The notes: a model not told the origin generated them from the letters alone. A DNA stretch of 64,000 nt from Clostridiales bacterium (GCA_015058155.1 SVCW01000001.1:59853-123852), one strand, 5' to 3'. Counted from the first letter of the stretch, positions 12,245 to 21,806 are shown. Translations and numbers: made by a program.

Positions 12245-13801
12245 TTGGCAGGTAAAGGTATTGATCTTTATGATTTTTATGTGCGGGAAGTTAAAAAGGA
12301 ACTTGAGAGAGGAAAGAGCTTTGATGTAATAGAAAGAGAGATATGTATAGGCGGTCGTGACGCAACCTTCTTCTTTGTGGACGGTCTTACTGAAGCCAGC
12401 AAGATGCAGTGGGTATTATCGTTTCTCATGGATATTGATGAGGTGCGTATGAAAAGGGTAATTGATAGTGAAGACTTTCTGAAGTATGCACTTCCTTATC
12501 ATGATGTAATACTTGAAACGAGTCTCCCGAATGTAATGAGGTATCTGTACTCAGGTATGGTTCCTGTAATGGTAAAAGGACTTGATAAGGTTGTTATTCT
12601 TGACTCAAGAGATTACCCTTCAAGAGGAGTTGAAGAGCCTTCAAAGGAGAAGAGCCTTCGTGGTGCAAAAGATGGTTTTACAGAAGGTTTTATGACAAAT
12701 ATTGCTCTTGTGAGAAGGCGTCTCAGAGATTCGAGGCTGGTGTTTGAGTATCATACAATAGGCAGTGAAAGTAAGACTGATGCGGCTATCGTGTACATGA
12801 AAGGACTCGCTGACGAAGAGTGTGTAAAACTACTCGGCGATAAGATAAAAAATATCAGAAAAAGCAGTCTCGGAGCATTTGATCAGACTCTTGTTGAATC
12901 TATTCTGAGAAGTGAACTTGAAGATGAGGGAAAAAGAACAAAAAACAGCCGATTCAGATTGAAAGTAAAGCACTTCATGGCATGGCTCAATCCTTTTCCG
13001 AAGGTAAGATACACGCAGAGACCGGACGTGGTCGCAGCACATGTAGAAGAGGGGAAGATTGCAATAATACTTGACAACACTCCGACGGTATTGCTTCTTC
13101 CGGCTTGTATTTTTGATTTCGTTCAGGATGTCGATGATTATTATTTCCCGCCGCTTACAGGCAATTACTTCAGACTTCTGAGGATAATGAATGTATTTCT
13201 TACAGTATTTGCAGTTCCTGTATATTACATGATGGCAGAAGAGTATATTCCTGTTTATGACGGTATACGTTTCTTTGTGCCTGATACTGATTTTGCCGTA
13301 TCACTTTTCTGGCAGTTCATTATCATTGAAGTTGCGATAGATGCACTTAAACTGGCATCGCTGAACACTCCTGAATCGCTTGGAATGTCGCTATCTGTGA
13401 TCGGAGCACTCATTCTTGGAGAGTTTTCAGTAAGCTCAGGATGGTTTATTCCGCAGACGATACTTGTTATGGCAGTAGTAGCGCTTGCAAGTTTCACGCA
13501 TCCGAGCATTGAACTCGGATATGCTGTAAAGTTCTCCAGAATTACAATACTGATTGGTGCTGCTCTTGGTGGAATGCTCGGAGATACAATCATGACAGGT
13601 GCAGGCATATCATCAATAATTGAGGCAGGCATCACAGTAACAGCGGGAACGTTTGCGATTGCCGGAGCTTTTGTATCAACAGTAATAATTATTATAATCA
13701 TGGTGGCAACAAAAACGCTTCTCGGTACACCATATCTTTATCCGCTTGTCCCATTTGAATGGAGTAAACTCAGGAAGCTTATATTTCGTACAGCAGAATA
13801 A
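12245..13801 (+). CDS. GerA-family spore germination protein, SpoVAF-like
   Basis: This 518-residue protein starts at a TTG preceded by GGAGG at 7 bases; an upstream in-frame ATG at 12194 has no ribosome site. It has a soluble N-terminal domain of about 260 residues. A conserved entry follows, with RPDVVAAHVEEGKIAIILDN, TPTVLLLPACIFDFVQ and PLTGNYFRLLRI, and then about five membrane helices. Germinant receptors need A, B and C subunits, but only an A-like gene is present here. Orphans of this kind, as well as the length and the RPD/VAAH segment, fit SpoVAF, which acts with the SpoVA calcium-dipicolinate channel. It is convergent with gerQ-cwlJ. Confidence 0.85.
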   Translation: MAGKGIDLYDFYVREVKKELERGKSFDVIEREICIGGRDATFFFVDGLTEASKMQWVLSFLMDIDEVRMKRVIDSEDFLKYALPYHDVILETSLPNVMRYLYSGMVPVMVKGLDKVVILDSRDYPSRGVEEPSKEKSLRGAKDGFTEGFMTNIALVRRRLRDSRLVFEYHTIGSESKTDAAIVYMKGLADEECVKLLGDKIKNIRKSSLGAFDQTLVESILRSELEDEGKRTKNSRFRLKVKHFMAWLNPFPKVRYTQRPDVVAAHVEEGKIAIILDNTPTVLLLPACIFDFVQDVDDYYFPPLTGNYFRLLRIMNVFLTVFAVPVYYMMAEEYIPVYDGIRFFVPDTDFAVSLFWQFIIIEVAIDALKLASLNTPESLGMSLSVIGALILGEFSVSSGWFIPQTILVMAVVALASFTHPSIELGYAVKFSRITILIGAALGGMLGDTIMTGAGISSIIEAGITVTAGTFAIAGAFVSTVIIIIIMVATKTLLGTPYLYPLVPFEWSKLRKLIFRTAE

Positions 13802-13829
13802 AAGTCAGCGATTAAAGCTGACTTTTTTA
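13802..13829. terminator. Bidirectional terminator between the GerA-family gene and gerQ
   Basis: A perfect stem AAAGTCAGC/GCTGACTTT with flanking A and T runs serves both convergent genes. Confidence 0.88.
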
Positions 13830-14375
13830 TATGTTCAGAGGAGAATTCTGACCAAAAGGTCCTTCGATATTGTAATAAACGTAGAATAGCTTTATTGAGT
13901 AGGAGTCGATAGTAAAGACATTTCCTGTCGAAGCATCCTGAAGCAGGAGATAGTTTATTCCGACACCGATAAGATATCCGTACCTGATTTCAACATCGGT
14001 TGAATTTATCTGCTGTTCGACTCTTACGTATCTGCCGATTTGCGTGCGGTAAAAGCCATTCAGATACTGAAGTGCATCATAATTCAGTGTTTCGCTGTAA
14101 CCGGGTGGGAGAAGCGGATTTTCTGGAACCTGAAATGAAGGTGAGCCGGGAATGATTTCGGGAGCGGGTTCCAGAGGAGCATCGCTTCCGGGAATAAATC
14201 CCGGGTTAACATCAATGGCCGGTGCATCCCACCAGTTTCCGTAAGTAGTTACAACTTCAGTCATTTCTTCTCTTGGTAATGTTTTAAACGTTCCGTTTCC
14301 GCTTGCAGAGCTGTTTGTTTTCTTGGAGATTCTGCGATTCCCGGAAACATTCATATTGTCACAGCATTGTGCCAT
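13827..14375 (-). CDS. gerQ: GerQ-like spore coat protein
   Basis: This protein has 182 residues from the ATG at 14375, which has AGAGG at 7 bases; an upstream in-frame ATG at 14393 has none. The N-terminal 100 residues are a low-complexity Ser/Asn- then Pro-rich linker. The C-terminal 75 residues match the GerQ pattern: YLNGFYRTQIGRYVRVEQQI, GYLIGVGINYLLLQDASTGN and a YSIKLFYVYY end. In Bacillus, GerQ (YwdL) is a coat protein needed to localise CwlJ and is encoded next to it. Here it is directly downstream of a cwlJ gene, which supports the assignment. The call rests on the pattern plus context. Confidence 0.78.
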   Translation of the reverse strand: MAQCCDNMNVSGNRRISKKTNSSASGNGTFKTLPREEMTEVVTTYGNWWDAPAIDVNPGFIPGSDAPLEPAPEIIPGSPSFQVPENPLLPPGYSETLNYDALQYLNGFYRTQIGRYVRVEQQINSTDVEIRYGYLIGVGINYLLLQDASTGNVFTIDSYSIKLFYVYYNIEGPFGQNSPLNI

Positions 14376-14395
14376 GTTGTTACCTCTTTTCATGA

Positions 14396-14839
14396 TTAAG
14401 TTTCGGCATAGTGTACGGTCGGAACATAGAAACAGTGATCTCCGACCCGGTTGTGGATTACACCAACATTAGTGGGAAAGTATCTGGGACAAGTCTGACT
14501 ATATGGATTAAAAAAGAAAAGAGAGTGGTCAACACCCGGAAGTCTCCCTCCGGAAAGAGCCCAGTCAACGATTTCATAGTGAATAGTGTCAGGAGTCATA
14601 TTATATACATTCTGGGAATTATATTCGCCACCGACCGATGTACGCATGCATACGAACTGGTTCGGCTGTTCGATTACAGCCCTTACATTGCCACCGCGAT
14701 TGATTCTTGAAAATTCACCATAGTCGATAGTTGCTCTGTTCATTATTACCGTTGCAACAGCCCGCATACCGCTGTCACCTTCGCCCCCTGCTTCACACTG
14801 CACTAGTCTTGCAAAAAGCTCCCTTGTATCAAGCGCCAT
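14396..14839 (-). CDS. cwlJ: Spore cortex-lytic enzyme CwlJ (Hydrolase_2 / SleB catalytic domain)
   Basis: This protein of 147 residues is almost only the catalytic domain, as in Bacillus CwlJ. The active-site segment is LVQCEAGGEGDSGMRAVATV, with the proposed catalytic Glu in CEAGGEG, followed by VIMNR, PNQFVCM and GVDHSLFFFNP. There is no signal peptide, which suits an enzyme made in the mother cell and deposited at the coat. CwlJ degrades cortex peptidoglycan during germination and is triggered by calcium-dipicolinate. It stands upstream of gerQ in one transcription unit. The ribosome site is AAGGATG. Confidence 0.9.
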   Translation of the reverse strand: MALDTRELFARLVQCEAGGEGDSGMRAVATVIMNRATIDYGEFSRINRGGNVRAVIEQPNQFVCMRTSVGGEYNSQNVYNMTPDTIHYEIVDWALSGGRLPGVDHSLFFFNPYSQTCPRYFPTNVGVIHNRVGDHCFYVPTVHYAET

Positions 14840-14864
14840 AAATCCACATCCTTCTTATTCGTTA

Positions 14865-14894
14865 ATTGTAGTATTTCATTTCTTCATAATATGA
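14865..14894 (-). promoter_or_regulatory. Possible sigma-E-type promoter of cwlJ-gerQ
   Basis: On the minus strand TCATATT (14894-14888) is followed after 15 bases by ACTACAAT (14872-14865). This resembles the mother-cell sigma-E consensus (ATATT, about 14 bases, CATACAAT) with two mismatches in the -10. Known Bacillus cwlJ and gerQ are sigma-E dependent. The match is imperfect. Confidence 0.35.
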
Positions 14895-15011
14895 AGAATC
14901 CTGATATCTGTGAAAATCTTTATTATGCGGTAGTGCAATTTACATTTTCAAACATACGTTTTTGTGGTACATTATATTTAAGAGAAACTATATAATTCTG
15001 AAGAGGTACTT

Positions 15012-18000
15012 ATGGCATTTACGCATTTACACGTACATACAGAATACAGTCTGCTCGACGGGGCAGCAGGGATTAAAAACCTTATAGCGCGCACAAAAGA
15101 ACTCGGCATGGATTCAATTGCAATTACTGACCATGGCGTGATGTTTGGCGTGATTGATTTTTATAAAGAAGCAAAGGCAAACGGAATCAAGCCGATTCTC
15201 GGATGCGAAGTATATACGGCCGCAAGAACAAGATTTGACAAGGATGCTGAACGTGATAAGAGACAAGGCCACCTTGTACTTCTTCCAAAGAACAACGAAG
15301 GTTACAAAAACCTCATGAAAATCGTTTCGGCAGGTTTCACAGAAGGCTTTTACTATAAGCCGAGAGTCGACAAGGAACTTTTAAGAAAGTATTCGGAAGG
15401 TATTATTGCGCTTTCGGCATGTCTTGCCGGTGATGTGCAGCAGAAGTTCCTTAACGGCGATTACGCAGGTGGTAAGAAAGAAGCTCTCGACCTTCTTGAT
15501 ATTTTCGGCGAAGGTAATTTCTACCTTGAACTCCAGGATCAGGGGCTTGAAGAGGAAGACAGAATCCTTCCGCTTATGAAGCAGCTTCATGATGAAACAG
15601 GAATTCCTTTTGTAGCAACAAACGACGTGCACTATGTCAATCAGGAAGATGCAGAGCCGCATGACGTACTTCTCTGCATCCAGACAGTAACAAACGTAGA
15701 CGACGAAAACAGAATGCGCTTCCCGAACGATCAGTTCTATCTGAAGTCTGAAGATGAAATGCGCAAGCTTTTTAGTGCAATTCCTGAAGCATGTGATAAC
15801 ACAGCAAAAATCGCTGAAATGTGCAATGTTGAACTTGAATTCGGAAAGCTTCACCTTCCTGAATTCAAGGCGCCTGACGGAAAGACTAACAAAGAGTACT
15901 TGAGAGAACTCTGCGAAGCCGGTATTACTGAGAGATACGGTATCACAAGAGACGGAGAAAAACATATTTCATTTGGTGTAGACCTTTACGAAAGACTCGA
16001 TTACGAATTTTCAGTAATAGAGCAGATGGGATATATCGAATATTTCCTTATCGTATGGGATTTCATTAATTACGCAAGACAAAACGGAATCATGGTAGGT
16101 CCCGGCCGAGGTTCGGCTGCGGGAAGTATCGTGGCATACGTACTTAAAATCACAGACATCGACCCTGCGAGAAACGGTCTCATTTTTGAGCGTTTCCTCA
16201 ATCCTGAAAGAGTTTCGATGCCTGATATTGATATTGACTTCTGCTACGAAAGACGTGGAGAAGTAATCGACTATGTAATTGAAAAGTACGGTGCAGACAA
16301 AGTGGCACAGATTATTACTTTCGGTACTATGAAGGCCAAGGCTGCCGTAAGAGACGTCGGCCGTGCGCTCAATATTTCATATTCCGAAACTGATCAGATT
16401 GCCAAGATGATACCTTTTGATCTCAAGATGACAATCGACAAGGCACTTTCGATGAATCCTGAGCTCAAGGCAAAGTACGACAGCGATATCAGAATCAAAC
16501 AGCTTCTCGATATGTCAAGGGCTATCGAAGGTATGCCGCGCCACGCATCAACACACGCAGCAGGCGTTGTAATTTCAAAGGAAAGTATCAACGAATACGT
16601 TCCGCTCTATCTTGCAGAAAAGGGAATCTCAACGCAATTCCCTATGACGACTATCGAAGAACTCGGACTTCTCAAGATGGACTTCCTCGGACTTCGTACA
16701 CTTACACTTATCCGTGATGCACTTGAAATGATCGAGCAGAACCACGGCGTTAAAATCGATTTTTCAAAGATGGTTTATGACGATCCGAAGGTTTATGAAA
16801 CTATTTCATCAGGAAATACAGCAGGTATATTCCAGCTTGAATCAGGTGGAATGACTCAGTTTATGAAAAACCTGAAGCCTGACTGTTTTGAAGATGTTGT
16901 AGCCGGTATTGCGCTTTACAGACCGGGTCCGATGGGCTCGATTCCAACATATATCGAAAACAAGAAGAATCCTTCAGGTGTAACTTATGTTCATGAAAAG
17001 CTCGAACCGATTCTTTCAGTAACATACGGCTGTATGGTTTATCAGGAACAGGTAATGCAGATTGTGCGTGATCTTGGAGGTTATTCATACGGCCGAAGCG
17101 ACCTTGTTCGTCGTGCCATGAGTAAGAAGAAGGCAGACGTTATGATGAAGGAAAAGGAATACTTCATCTATGGTAAGGTTGATGAAAACGGCAATATCGA
17201 AGTTCCGGGATGTATCAGAAACGGAATTCCTGCAAAGCAGGCGGAAGATATATTCAACCACATGGTATCGTTTGCAGAATACGCATTTAACAAGTCACAC
17301 GCTGCAGCATACGCCGTAGTGGCATACGAAACTGCTTATCTCAAGACTTACTATCCAACAGAATTCATGGCAGCGCTTATGACATCGGTTATGGGGGACA
17401 CAAAGCAGATAGCCAAATACATAAGAAACTGCGCTGAAATGGGAATCCCTGTACTTCCACCGACAGTGGTTGACTCGGAAGGAAAGTTTACAGTAAAGGA
17501 TGGAAAAATTCACTTCGGTCTTCTTGCCATTAAGAATGTAGGTGCGGGAGTTGCAAATGCAATTGTAAGACTCCGCGAAGAAAAGGGAGTACCTAAGGAC
17601 ATCTTCCAGTTCATGAGCGGAATCGATGTTCATGAAATAAATAAAAAGAGTCTTGAAAGTCTTATTAAAGCCGGCGCTTTTGACTGCTTAAATGAAAACA
17701 GAGCGCAGCATATGGCTGTTTACGAAATGCTTCTCGAATCAGCACAGAGCAATTCAAAGAAAAATATTGAAGGTCAGATGTCACTCTTCCAGATGGCTGA
17801 TACTTCTGACATCATGAATGAAGCATCCGTAGCAGGTGAACTTCCTGATGTTGCGAACTTCAGTCAGGAACTCCTTACATCGATGGAAAAGGAAATGCTC
17901 GGTGTATATCTTACACACCATCCGCTCGATGAATACAGAGAAGTTATCGGCAGGATCAAGACTACAAGCTGCGAAGAAATTTCTGAAGCAGGTGAAGAAG

Positions 18001-18554
18001 GAAGTCTTATTCATGATGGTATGAGCGTTACTGTTGCGGGAATAATAAGCAGCAAAAAGACACTCATAACAAAGTCCAACAAGATGATGGCATTTGTAGA
18101 TCTTGAAGACCTTAGCGGAACGATTGAAGTAATCGTGTTCCCTAATATTTATGAAAAATGCAGAAGTCTTATTGAAGAAGACAAGGTTATAGTAGTAAAG
18201 GGAACGCTCAATTTCAAGGAAGAAGAAACACCTAAGCTTCTTGCAGACAGCGTTGTTGATATTAACTCACCGCTTCCTGACACTGCGCCTGCAGCTGAAG
18301 CGGCTGTAAATCCGACAAAGGCTCCTGAGACAAAAGTTCTGAAACTCAGAATTACTGAAACAGGAGAGCGTGAAAAGGAAATCCTTTCGTATCTCAGATA
18401 TGTAATCGGTGATTTCAAGGGGGATGTTCCGGTAATTATTTATCTGAGCAGCGGCAAAGCAATAAAGGCTTCACGTGACTTATGGGTAAACGGAAGTGAT
18501 GAACTAATTTCGAGAATGATTGAGATTCTCGGTACTGATAATGTTAAGTATTAA
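15012..18554 (+). CDS. dnaE: DNA polymerase III subunit alpha (DnaE)
   Basis: This 1180-residue replicative polymerase subunit starts with the PHP domain (HLHVHTEYSLLDG), followed by the catalytic core, where MPDIDIDFCYERR carries the paired metal-binding aspartates. Then come fingers and beta-binding regions (RHASTHAAGVVISKE, YRPGPMGSIPTYIENK) and a C-terminal OB domain (VAGIISSKKTLITKSNKMMA). In Clostridia, DnaE coexists with PolC and is thought to extend primers. pfkA follows after 23 bases, a common clostridial arrangement. GAGGTACTT precedes the ATG. Confidence 0.98.
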   Translation: MAFTHLHVHTEYSLLDGAAGIKNLIARTKELGMDSIAITDHGVMFGVIDFYKEAKANGIKPILGCEVYTAARTRFDKDAERDKRQGHLVLLPKNNEGYKNLMKIVSAGFTEGFYYKPRVDKELLRKYSEGIIALSACLAGDVQQKFLNGDYAGGKKEALDLLDIFGEGNFYLELQDQGLEEEDRILPLMKQLHDETGIPFVATNDVHYVNQEDAEPHDVLLCIQTVTNVDDENRMRFPNDQFYLKSEDEMRKLFSAIPEACDNTAKIAEMCNVELEFGKLHLPEFKAPDGKTNKEYLRELCEAGITERYGITRDGEKHISFGVDLYERLDYEFSVIEQMGYIEYFLIVWDFINYARQNGIMVGPGRGSAAGSIVAYVLKITDIDPARNGLIFERFLNPERVSMPDIDIDFCYERRGEVIDYVIEKYGADKVAQIITFGTMKAKAAVRDVGRALNISYSETDQIAKMIPFDLKMTIDKALSMNPELKAKYDSDIRIKQLLDMSRAIEGMPRHASTHAAGVVISKESINEYVPLYLAEKGISTQFPMTTIEELGLLKMDFLGLRTLTLIRDALEMIEQNHGVKIDFSKMVYDDPKVYETISSGNTAGIFQLESGGMTQFMKNLKPDCFEDVVAGIALYRPGPMGSIPTYIENKKNPSGVTYVHEKLEPILSVTYGCMVYQEQVMQIVRDLGGYSYGRSDLVRRAMSKKKADVMMKEKEYFIYGKVDENGNIEVPGCIRNGIPAKQAEDIFNHMVSFAEYAFNKSHAAAYAVVAYETAYLKTYYPTEFMAALMTSVMGDTKQIAKYIRNCAEMGIPVLPPTVVDSEGKFTVKDGKIHFGLLAIKNVGAGVANAIVRLREEKGVPKDIFQFMSGIDVHEINKKSLESLIKAGAFDCLNENRAQHMAVYEMLLESAQSNSKKNIEGQMSLFQMADTSDIMNEASVAGELPDVANFSQELLTSMEKEMLGVYLTHHPLDEYREVIGRIKTTSCEEISEAGEEGSLIHDGMSVTVAGIISSKKTLITKSNKMMAFVDLEDLSGTIEVIVFPNIYEKCRSLIEEDKVIVVKGTLNFKEEETPKLLADSVVDINSPLPDTAPAAEAAVNPTKAPETKVLKLRITETGEREKEILSYLRYVIGDFKGDVPVIIYLSSGKAIKASRDLWVNGSDELISRMIEILGTDNVKY

Positions 18555-18577
18555 TGTTTGGAAATTGAGGTATTGTT

Positions 18578-19540
18578 ATGAAGAGAATTGCTATTTTGAC
18601 AAGCGGCGGAGATTCTCCTGGAATGAACGCAGCAGTGAGAGCAGTAGTAAGAAGTGCCATTTTTGAAGGAATGACTGTTTTCGGAGTAGAAAGAGGATAT
18701 GATGGCCTTATGGAAGGTGACATACATGAAATTGATGTTGCCTGGGTTGGTGATATCCTTCACAGAGGAGGAACGAAGCTAAGGACAGCCCGCTCTGAAA
18801 AATTCAGAACGCCGGAAGGTCAGGATGAAGCTGTGGCAACTCTTAAAAAACACGAAATCGATGCACTTGTTGTTATCGGTGGAGACGGTTCGTTCAAGGG
18901 TGCATATGAACTTGCAAAACGCGGGATTATGGTAGTTGGTATTCCTGGTACAATCGATAATGATATGGCGTATACAGACTATACTATAGGCTTTGATACG
19001 GCAATCAATACAGTAACGTCAATTATCGGTAATATCAGAGATACTTCATCGTCCCATGAAAGAACGACTGTAATTGAAGTAATGGGTAGAAACTGCGGTG
19101 ATATTGCTATGCAGGCAGGACTCGCAGGAGGAGCAGAATTTGTACTTATACCTGAAGTAGAAGCGAATCTTGATGAACTCTGTGAAAAGATTCTTAACGG
19201 ACGTGAAAGAGGAAAACTTCACAGTATTATTATCAATGCTGAAGGTTCAGGAATCAAGACGCAGGAGCTTGCTGATATAATCGAAGAAAAGACAGGGCTT
19301 GATACAAAAATCGTTGTACCAGGATATATTCAGAGAGGTGGTACACCTACGGCAAAGGAAAGAATTGTCGCTTCAAGAATGGGTAAAATGGCAGTGGATC
19401 TCATAAAAGAAGGAGCACCGTCATCGGCAGTCGGTACAAGAGAAGGAAAAGTCTTCTCATGCAGTATCGAGGAAGCTGTCAATACTAAGAGAACGGTCGA
19501 TTTGTCAGTACTTGAGCTTGTCAACATCATGTCAATATAG
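18578..19540 (+). CDS. pfkA: ATP-dependent 6-phosphofructokinase
   Basis: This 320-residue protein phosphorylates fructose 6-phosphate in glycolysis. The ATP site ILTSGGDSPGMNAAVRAVVR, VIGGDGSFKGA and the catalytic GTIDNDMAYTDYTIGFDTA are clear. The glycines in GGDGS and GTIDND mark the ATP-dependent type rather than the pyrophosphate type. VPGYIQRGGTPTAKER contributes to the sugar-phosphate site. It lies immediately after dnaE and ends at a strong terminator. Confidence 0.98.
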   Translation: MKRIAILTSGGDSPGMNAAVRAVVRSAIFEGMTVFGVERGYDGLMEGDIHEIDVAWVGDILHRGGTKLRTARSEKFRTPEGQDEAVATLKKHEIDALVVIGGDGSFKGAYELAKRGIMVVGIPGTIDNDMAYTDYTIGFDTAINTVTSIIGNIRDTSSSHERTTVIEVMGRNCGDIAMQAGLAGGAEFVLIPEVEANLDELCEKILNGRERGKLHSIIINAEGSGIKTQELADIIEEKTGLDTKIVVPGYIQRGGTPTAKERIVASRMGKMAVDLIKEGAPSSAVGTREGKVFSCSIEEAVNTKRTVDLSVLELVNIMSI

Positions 19541-19551
19541 AAAATTTACGT

Positions 19552-19576
19552 AAGCGCCCCAGGGGGCGCTTTTTTA
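19552..19576 (+). terminator. Terminator of dnaE-pfkA
   Basis: AAGCGCCCC/GGGGCGCTT-type GC-rich stem with a very short loop, followed by six T residues, 11 bases after pfkA. Confidence 0.9.
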
Positions 19577-19622
19577 TTGCGGAAAATGGCGGTTTATGAC
19601 GTTTTTTCACGAACGAAAGACT

Positions 19623-19636
19623 TGTCACAAATGACA
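19623..19636. promoter_or_regulatory. Palindrome upstream of atoE (possible operator)
   Basis: TGTCA-CAAA-TGACA is a perfect 5-bp inverted repeat about 65 bases before atoE, in the 162-base gap after the pfkA terminator. Its size and place suit a dimeric regulator, but no regulator gene is nearby. Confidence 0.35.
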
Positions 19637-19702
19637 TAAAAGAAGCTCTTTTTTCATATATGAATACTGGTAGGTTATTAAAGGAAAAGAAAGGAGAGTT
19701 TT

Positions 19703-21070
19703 ATGCGAAATGCATTAAGAAAAATTTCCAATGGACTTAATCTCGGAATGGACAAAGTTCTGCCGGATGCCATTGTACTTGCATTTATTCTTACGTTTAT
19801 TACATTTGTGATGGGCATCATTCTTACTGATTCAAGTCCTCTCGACATGATTGTATACTGGGGAAGCGGATTCTGGGGATTTCTGTCATTCAGTATGCAG
19901 ATGGCCATGATTATCGCAACGGGGTATATTGTAGCGGAAGCGCCGCCTGTAAAGCGCGGGCTTGTCAAACTCTGCAAGATTCCTAAGAACTGTATCCAGG
20001 GAGTAATATTCATCGCGATTGCAAGTGCTGTACTTGGCTGGATAAGCTGGGGACTTGGTCTTGTGGCAGGTGCTATTCTTGCTCGTTCGGTTGCACTCAA
20101 TTTGAGAAATGTAGACTTCAAACTCTACGTTGCAGTCGCTTATACAGGTGCTATTACGACAGGTCTTTTCGGTATATCAGGTTCAGAATTCCTGCTTGTA
20201 AATACGCCGGGATATTTTATGGAGGACATGCTGGGACTTATTCCTCTCAGTGAAACTGTATTTGAACCGTCACTTTTAATCGCTCAGTTTATAGGTCTTA
20301 TAGTCGTGGTCCCTTTGATTGCGGCGCTTATACATACTGATCCGAAAGATACACCTGAGATGGATCAGGCTACGCTCGATCGTTTCCTTGAGCAGGAAAA
20401 GGCTGTCCTCGAAATGAAAAAGAATCATAAGAGCAAAAGTGAAATGACATTTGCTGAGCGAGTTGATAATAGTCCGGTGACTACGATGATTATCGGTCTC
20501 GGGGGCCTTATATATCTCGTATACTGGTTCAGCACGCAAGGTTTCAATCTTACACTCGATATCATGAACTTCCTGCTCCTTACAATAGGAATTATCGGTC
20601 ACGGATCACCGAGAAATCTTCTCAATGCATGTGAAGAGGGAGTGAGAAGTGCATATGGAGTTCTTATCCAGTTCCCGTTTTATGCAGGTATCCAGGGCAT
20701 GATGGGTTCTTCAGGACTCGTAGCGCTTATCGCAAATGCATTTGCGACAAACTCAACTGCAGCTTCGTTCCCATATCTTTGTTATTTCTGTATGGCGGTA
20801 ATTAACTTCTTCATTCCGTCATCAGGCGGCATCTTCATGGTAGCCGGACCTGCTCTCGGTCAGGCGGCACTTGACCTTGGAGTAGATGCAAACAAGTTCC
20901 TTATCAGTTTCACAGCAGGTGAAACGATTTCAAATATCATTCAGCCGTTCTGGGCTATTCCGCTTCTTGGAATTGCAGGACTTAAGATGAAAGATATTAT
21001 GGGTTACTGTATCGTTTTCTTTGTACTTCTGACTGCTATTTTCTTCGGAACATGGGCAGTTATGTGGTAG
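19703..21070 (+). CDS. atoE: Short-chain fatty acid transporter, AtoE family
   Basis: This 455-residue integral membrane protein has about 11-12 hydrophobic segments. It starts with GLNLGMDKVLPDAIVLAFIL and carries INFFIPSSGGIFMVAGPALG and FTAGETISNIIQPFWAIPLL, which are typical of AtoE. The family moves acetoacetate or short-chain fatty acids. It leads an operon with the two CoA-transferase subunits 40 bases downstream, so it probably supplies or exports the acid that is exchanged on CoA. AAGGAGAG precedes the ATG. Confidence 0.93.
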   Translation: MRNALRKISNGLNLGMDKVLPDAIVLAFILTFITFVMGIILTDSSPLDMIVYWGSGFWGFLSFSMQMAMIIATGYIVAEAPPVKRGLVKLCKIPKNCIQGVIFIAIASAVLGWISWGLGLVAGAILARSVALNLRNVDFKLYVAVAYTGAITTGLFGISGSEFLLVNTPGYFMEDMLGLIPLSETVFEPSLLIAQFIGLIVVVPLIAALIHTDPKDTPEMDQATLDRFLEQEKAVLEMKKNHKSKSEMTFAERVDNSPVTTMIIGLGGLIYLVYWFSTQGFNLTLDIMNFLLLTIGIIGHGSPRNLLNACEEGVRSAYGVLIQFPFYAGIQGMMGSSGLVALIANAFATNSTAASFPYLCYFCMAVINFFIPSSGGIFMVAGPALGQAALDLGVDANKFLISFTAGETISNIIQPFWAIPLLGIAGLKMKDIMGYCIVFFVLLTAIFFGTWAVMW

Positions 21071-21110
21071 ACCGCTAAGTTTTTATACAAGAGGGAAAAG
21101 GGGGATTATA

Positions 21111-21806
21111 ATGCCAAAATTCGTATCGATTGATGAAGCTGTTAAATTAATTCCGGATGGAGCAACCGTAATGTTCGGTGGCTTCATGGGATGTGGAAGT
21201 GCGCATAGGTTTATTGACGCTCTTTCAAAAAGTGATGTAAAAGATATTACAATGATCTGTAACGATGCAGCTATGCCTGGTGGTCCTATGGGTGAAGAGT
21301 ATTACGCTACTGCAAAACTCGTTCACAACAGAAAAGTGAAACACTTAATCGCAACCCATGTCGGACTCAATCCTGAGGTTGCGACGCAGAATATGATAGA
21401 AGGAACGCTTGACGTAACGCTTATCCCTCAGGGGACACTTGCGGAAATGATAAGAGCGGGTGGAGCAGGTCTCGGAGGTGTTCTTACGCCAACTGGTGTC
21501 GGCACAATTGTTGAAGATAGTCCTTACTGTACCGGAAAGCAGGTTATTGAAGGAAGAGAATATCTGCTCATGAAGCCTGTAAGAGCAGACTTTGCCGTTA
21601 TAGCAGGTTATCAGATTGATAAGGCAGGTAATGTATGGTACAAGGGCGACACAAGCAACTTCAATATTGTTATGGCAACTGCTGCTGATACTGTTATTGC
21701 AGAGGCGGAAGAAGTAGTGGAAAACGGAGTCATAGCACCTGAAAATGTGAGAACTTCGGGAGTGTTTGTAGACTATGTTGTGGAAGGAGGAAAATACTAT
21801 GGATAA
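21111..21806 (+). CDS. atoD: CoA-transferase subunit A (acetoacetate/butyrate type)
   Basis: This 231-residue protein opens with DEAVKLIPDGATVMFGGFMG, the CoA-transferase family I alpha signature. GTLAEMIRAGGAGLGGVLTPTG and DFAVIAGYQIDKAGNVWYKG follow. It pairs with the beta subunit encoded by the next gene, with an 8-base overlap. Together they move CoA between acetyl- or acetoacetyl-CoA and a short-chain acid such as butyrate. The exact acid cannot be read from the sequence. The nearby AtoE transporter and the distal Bcd-Etf module suggest butyrate or acetoacetate. Confidence 0.94.
   Translation: MPKFVSIDEAVKLIPDGATVMFGGFMGCGSAHRFIDALSKSDVKDITMICNDAAMPGGPMGEEYYATAKLVHNRKVKHLIATHVGLNPEVATQNMIEGTLDVTLIPQGTLAEMIRAGGAGLGGVLTPTGVGTIVEDSPYCTGKQVIEGREYLLMKPVRADFAVIAGYQIDKAGNVWYKGDTSNFNIVMATAADTVIAEAEEVVENGVIAPENVRTSGVFVDYVVEGGKYYG

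Noticed and set aside
15381..15965. 194-residue open frame antisense to dnaE
   Set aside because: It lies wholly inside conserved dnaE coding sequence, with cysteine-rich nonsense composition and no ribosome site.
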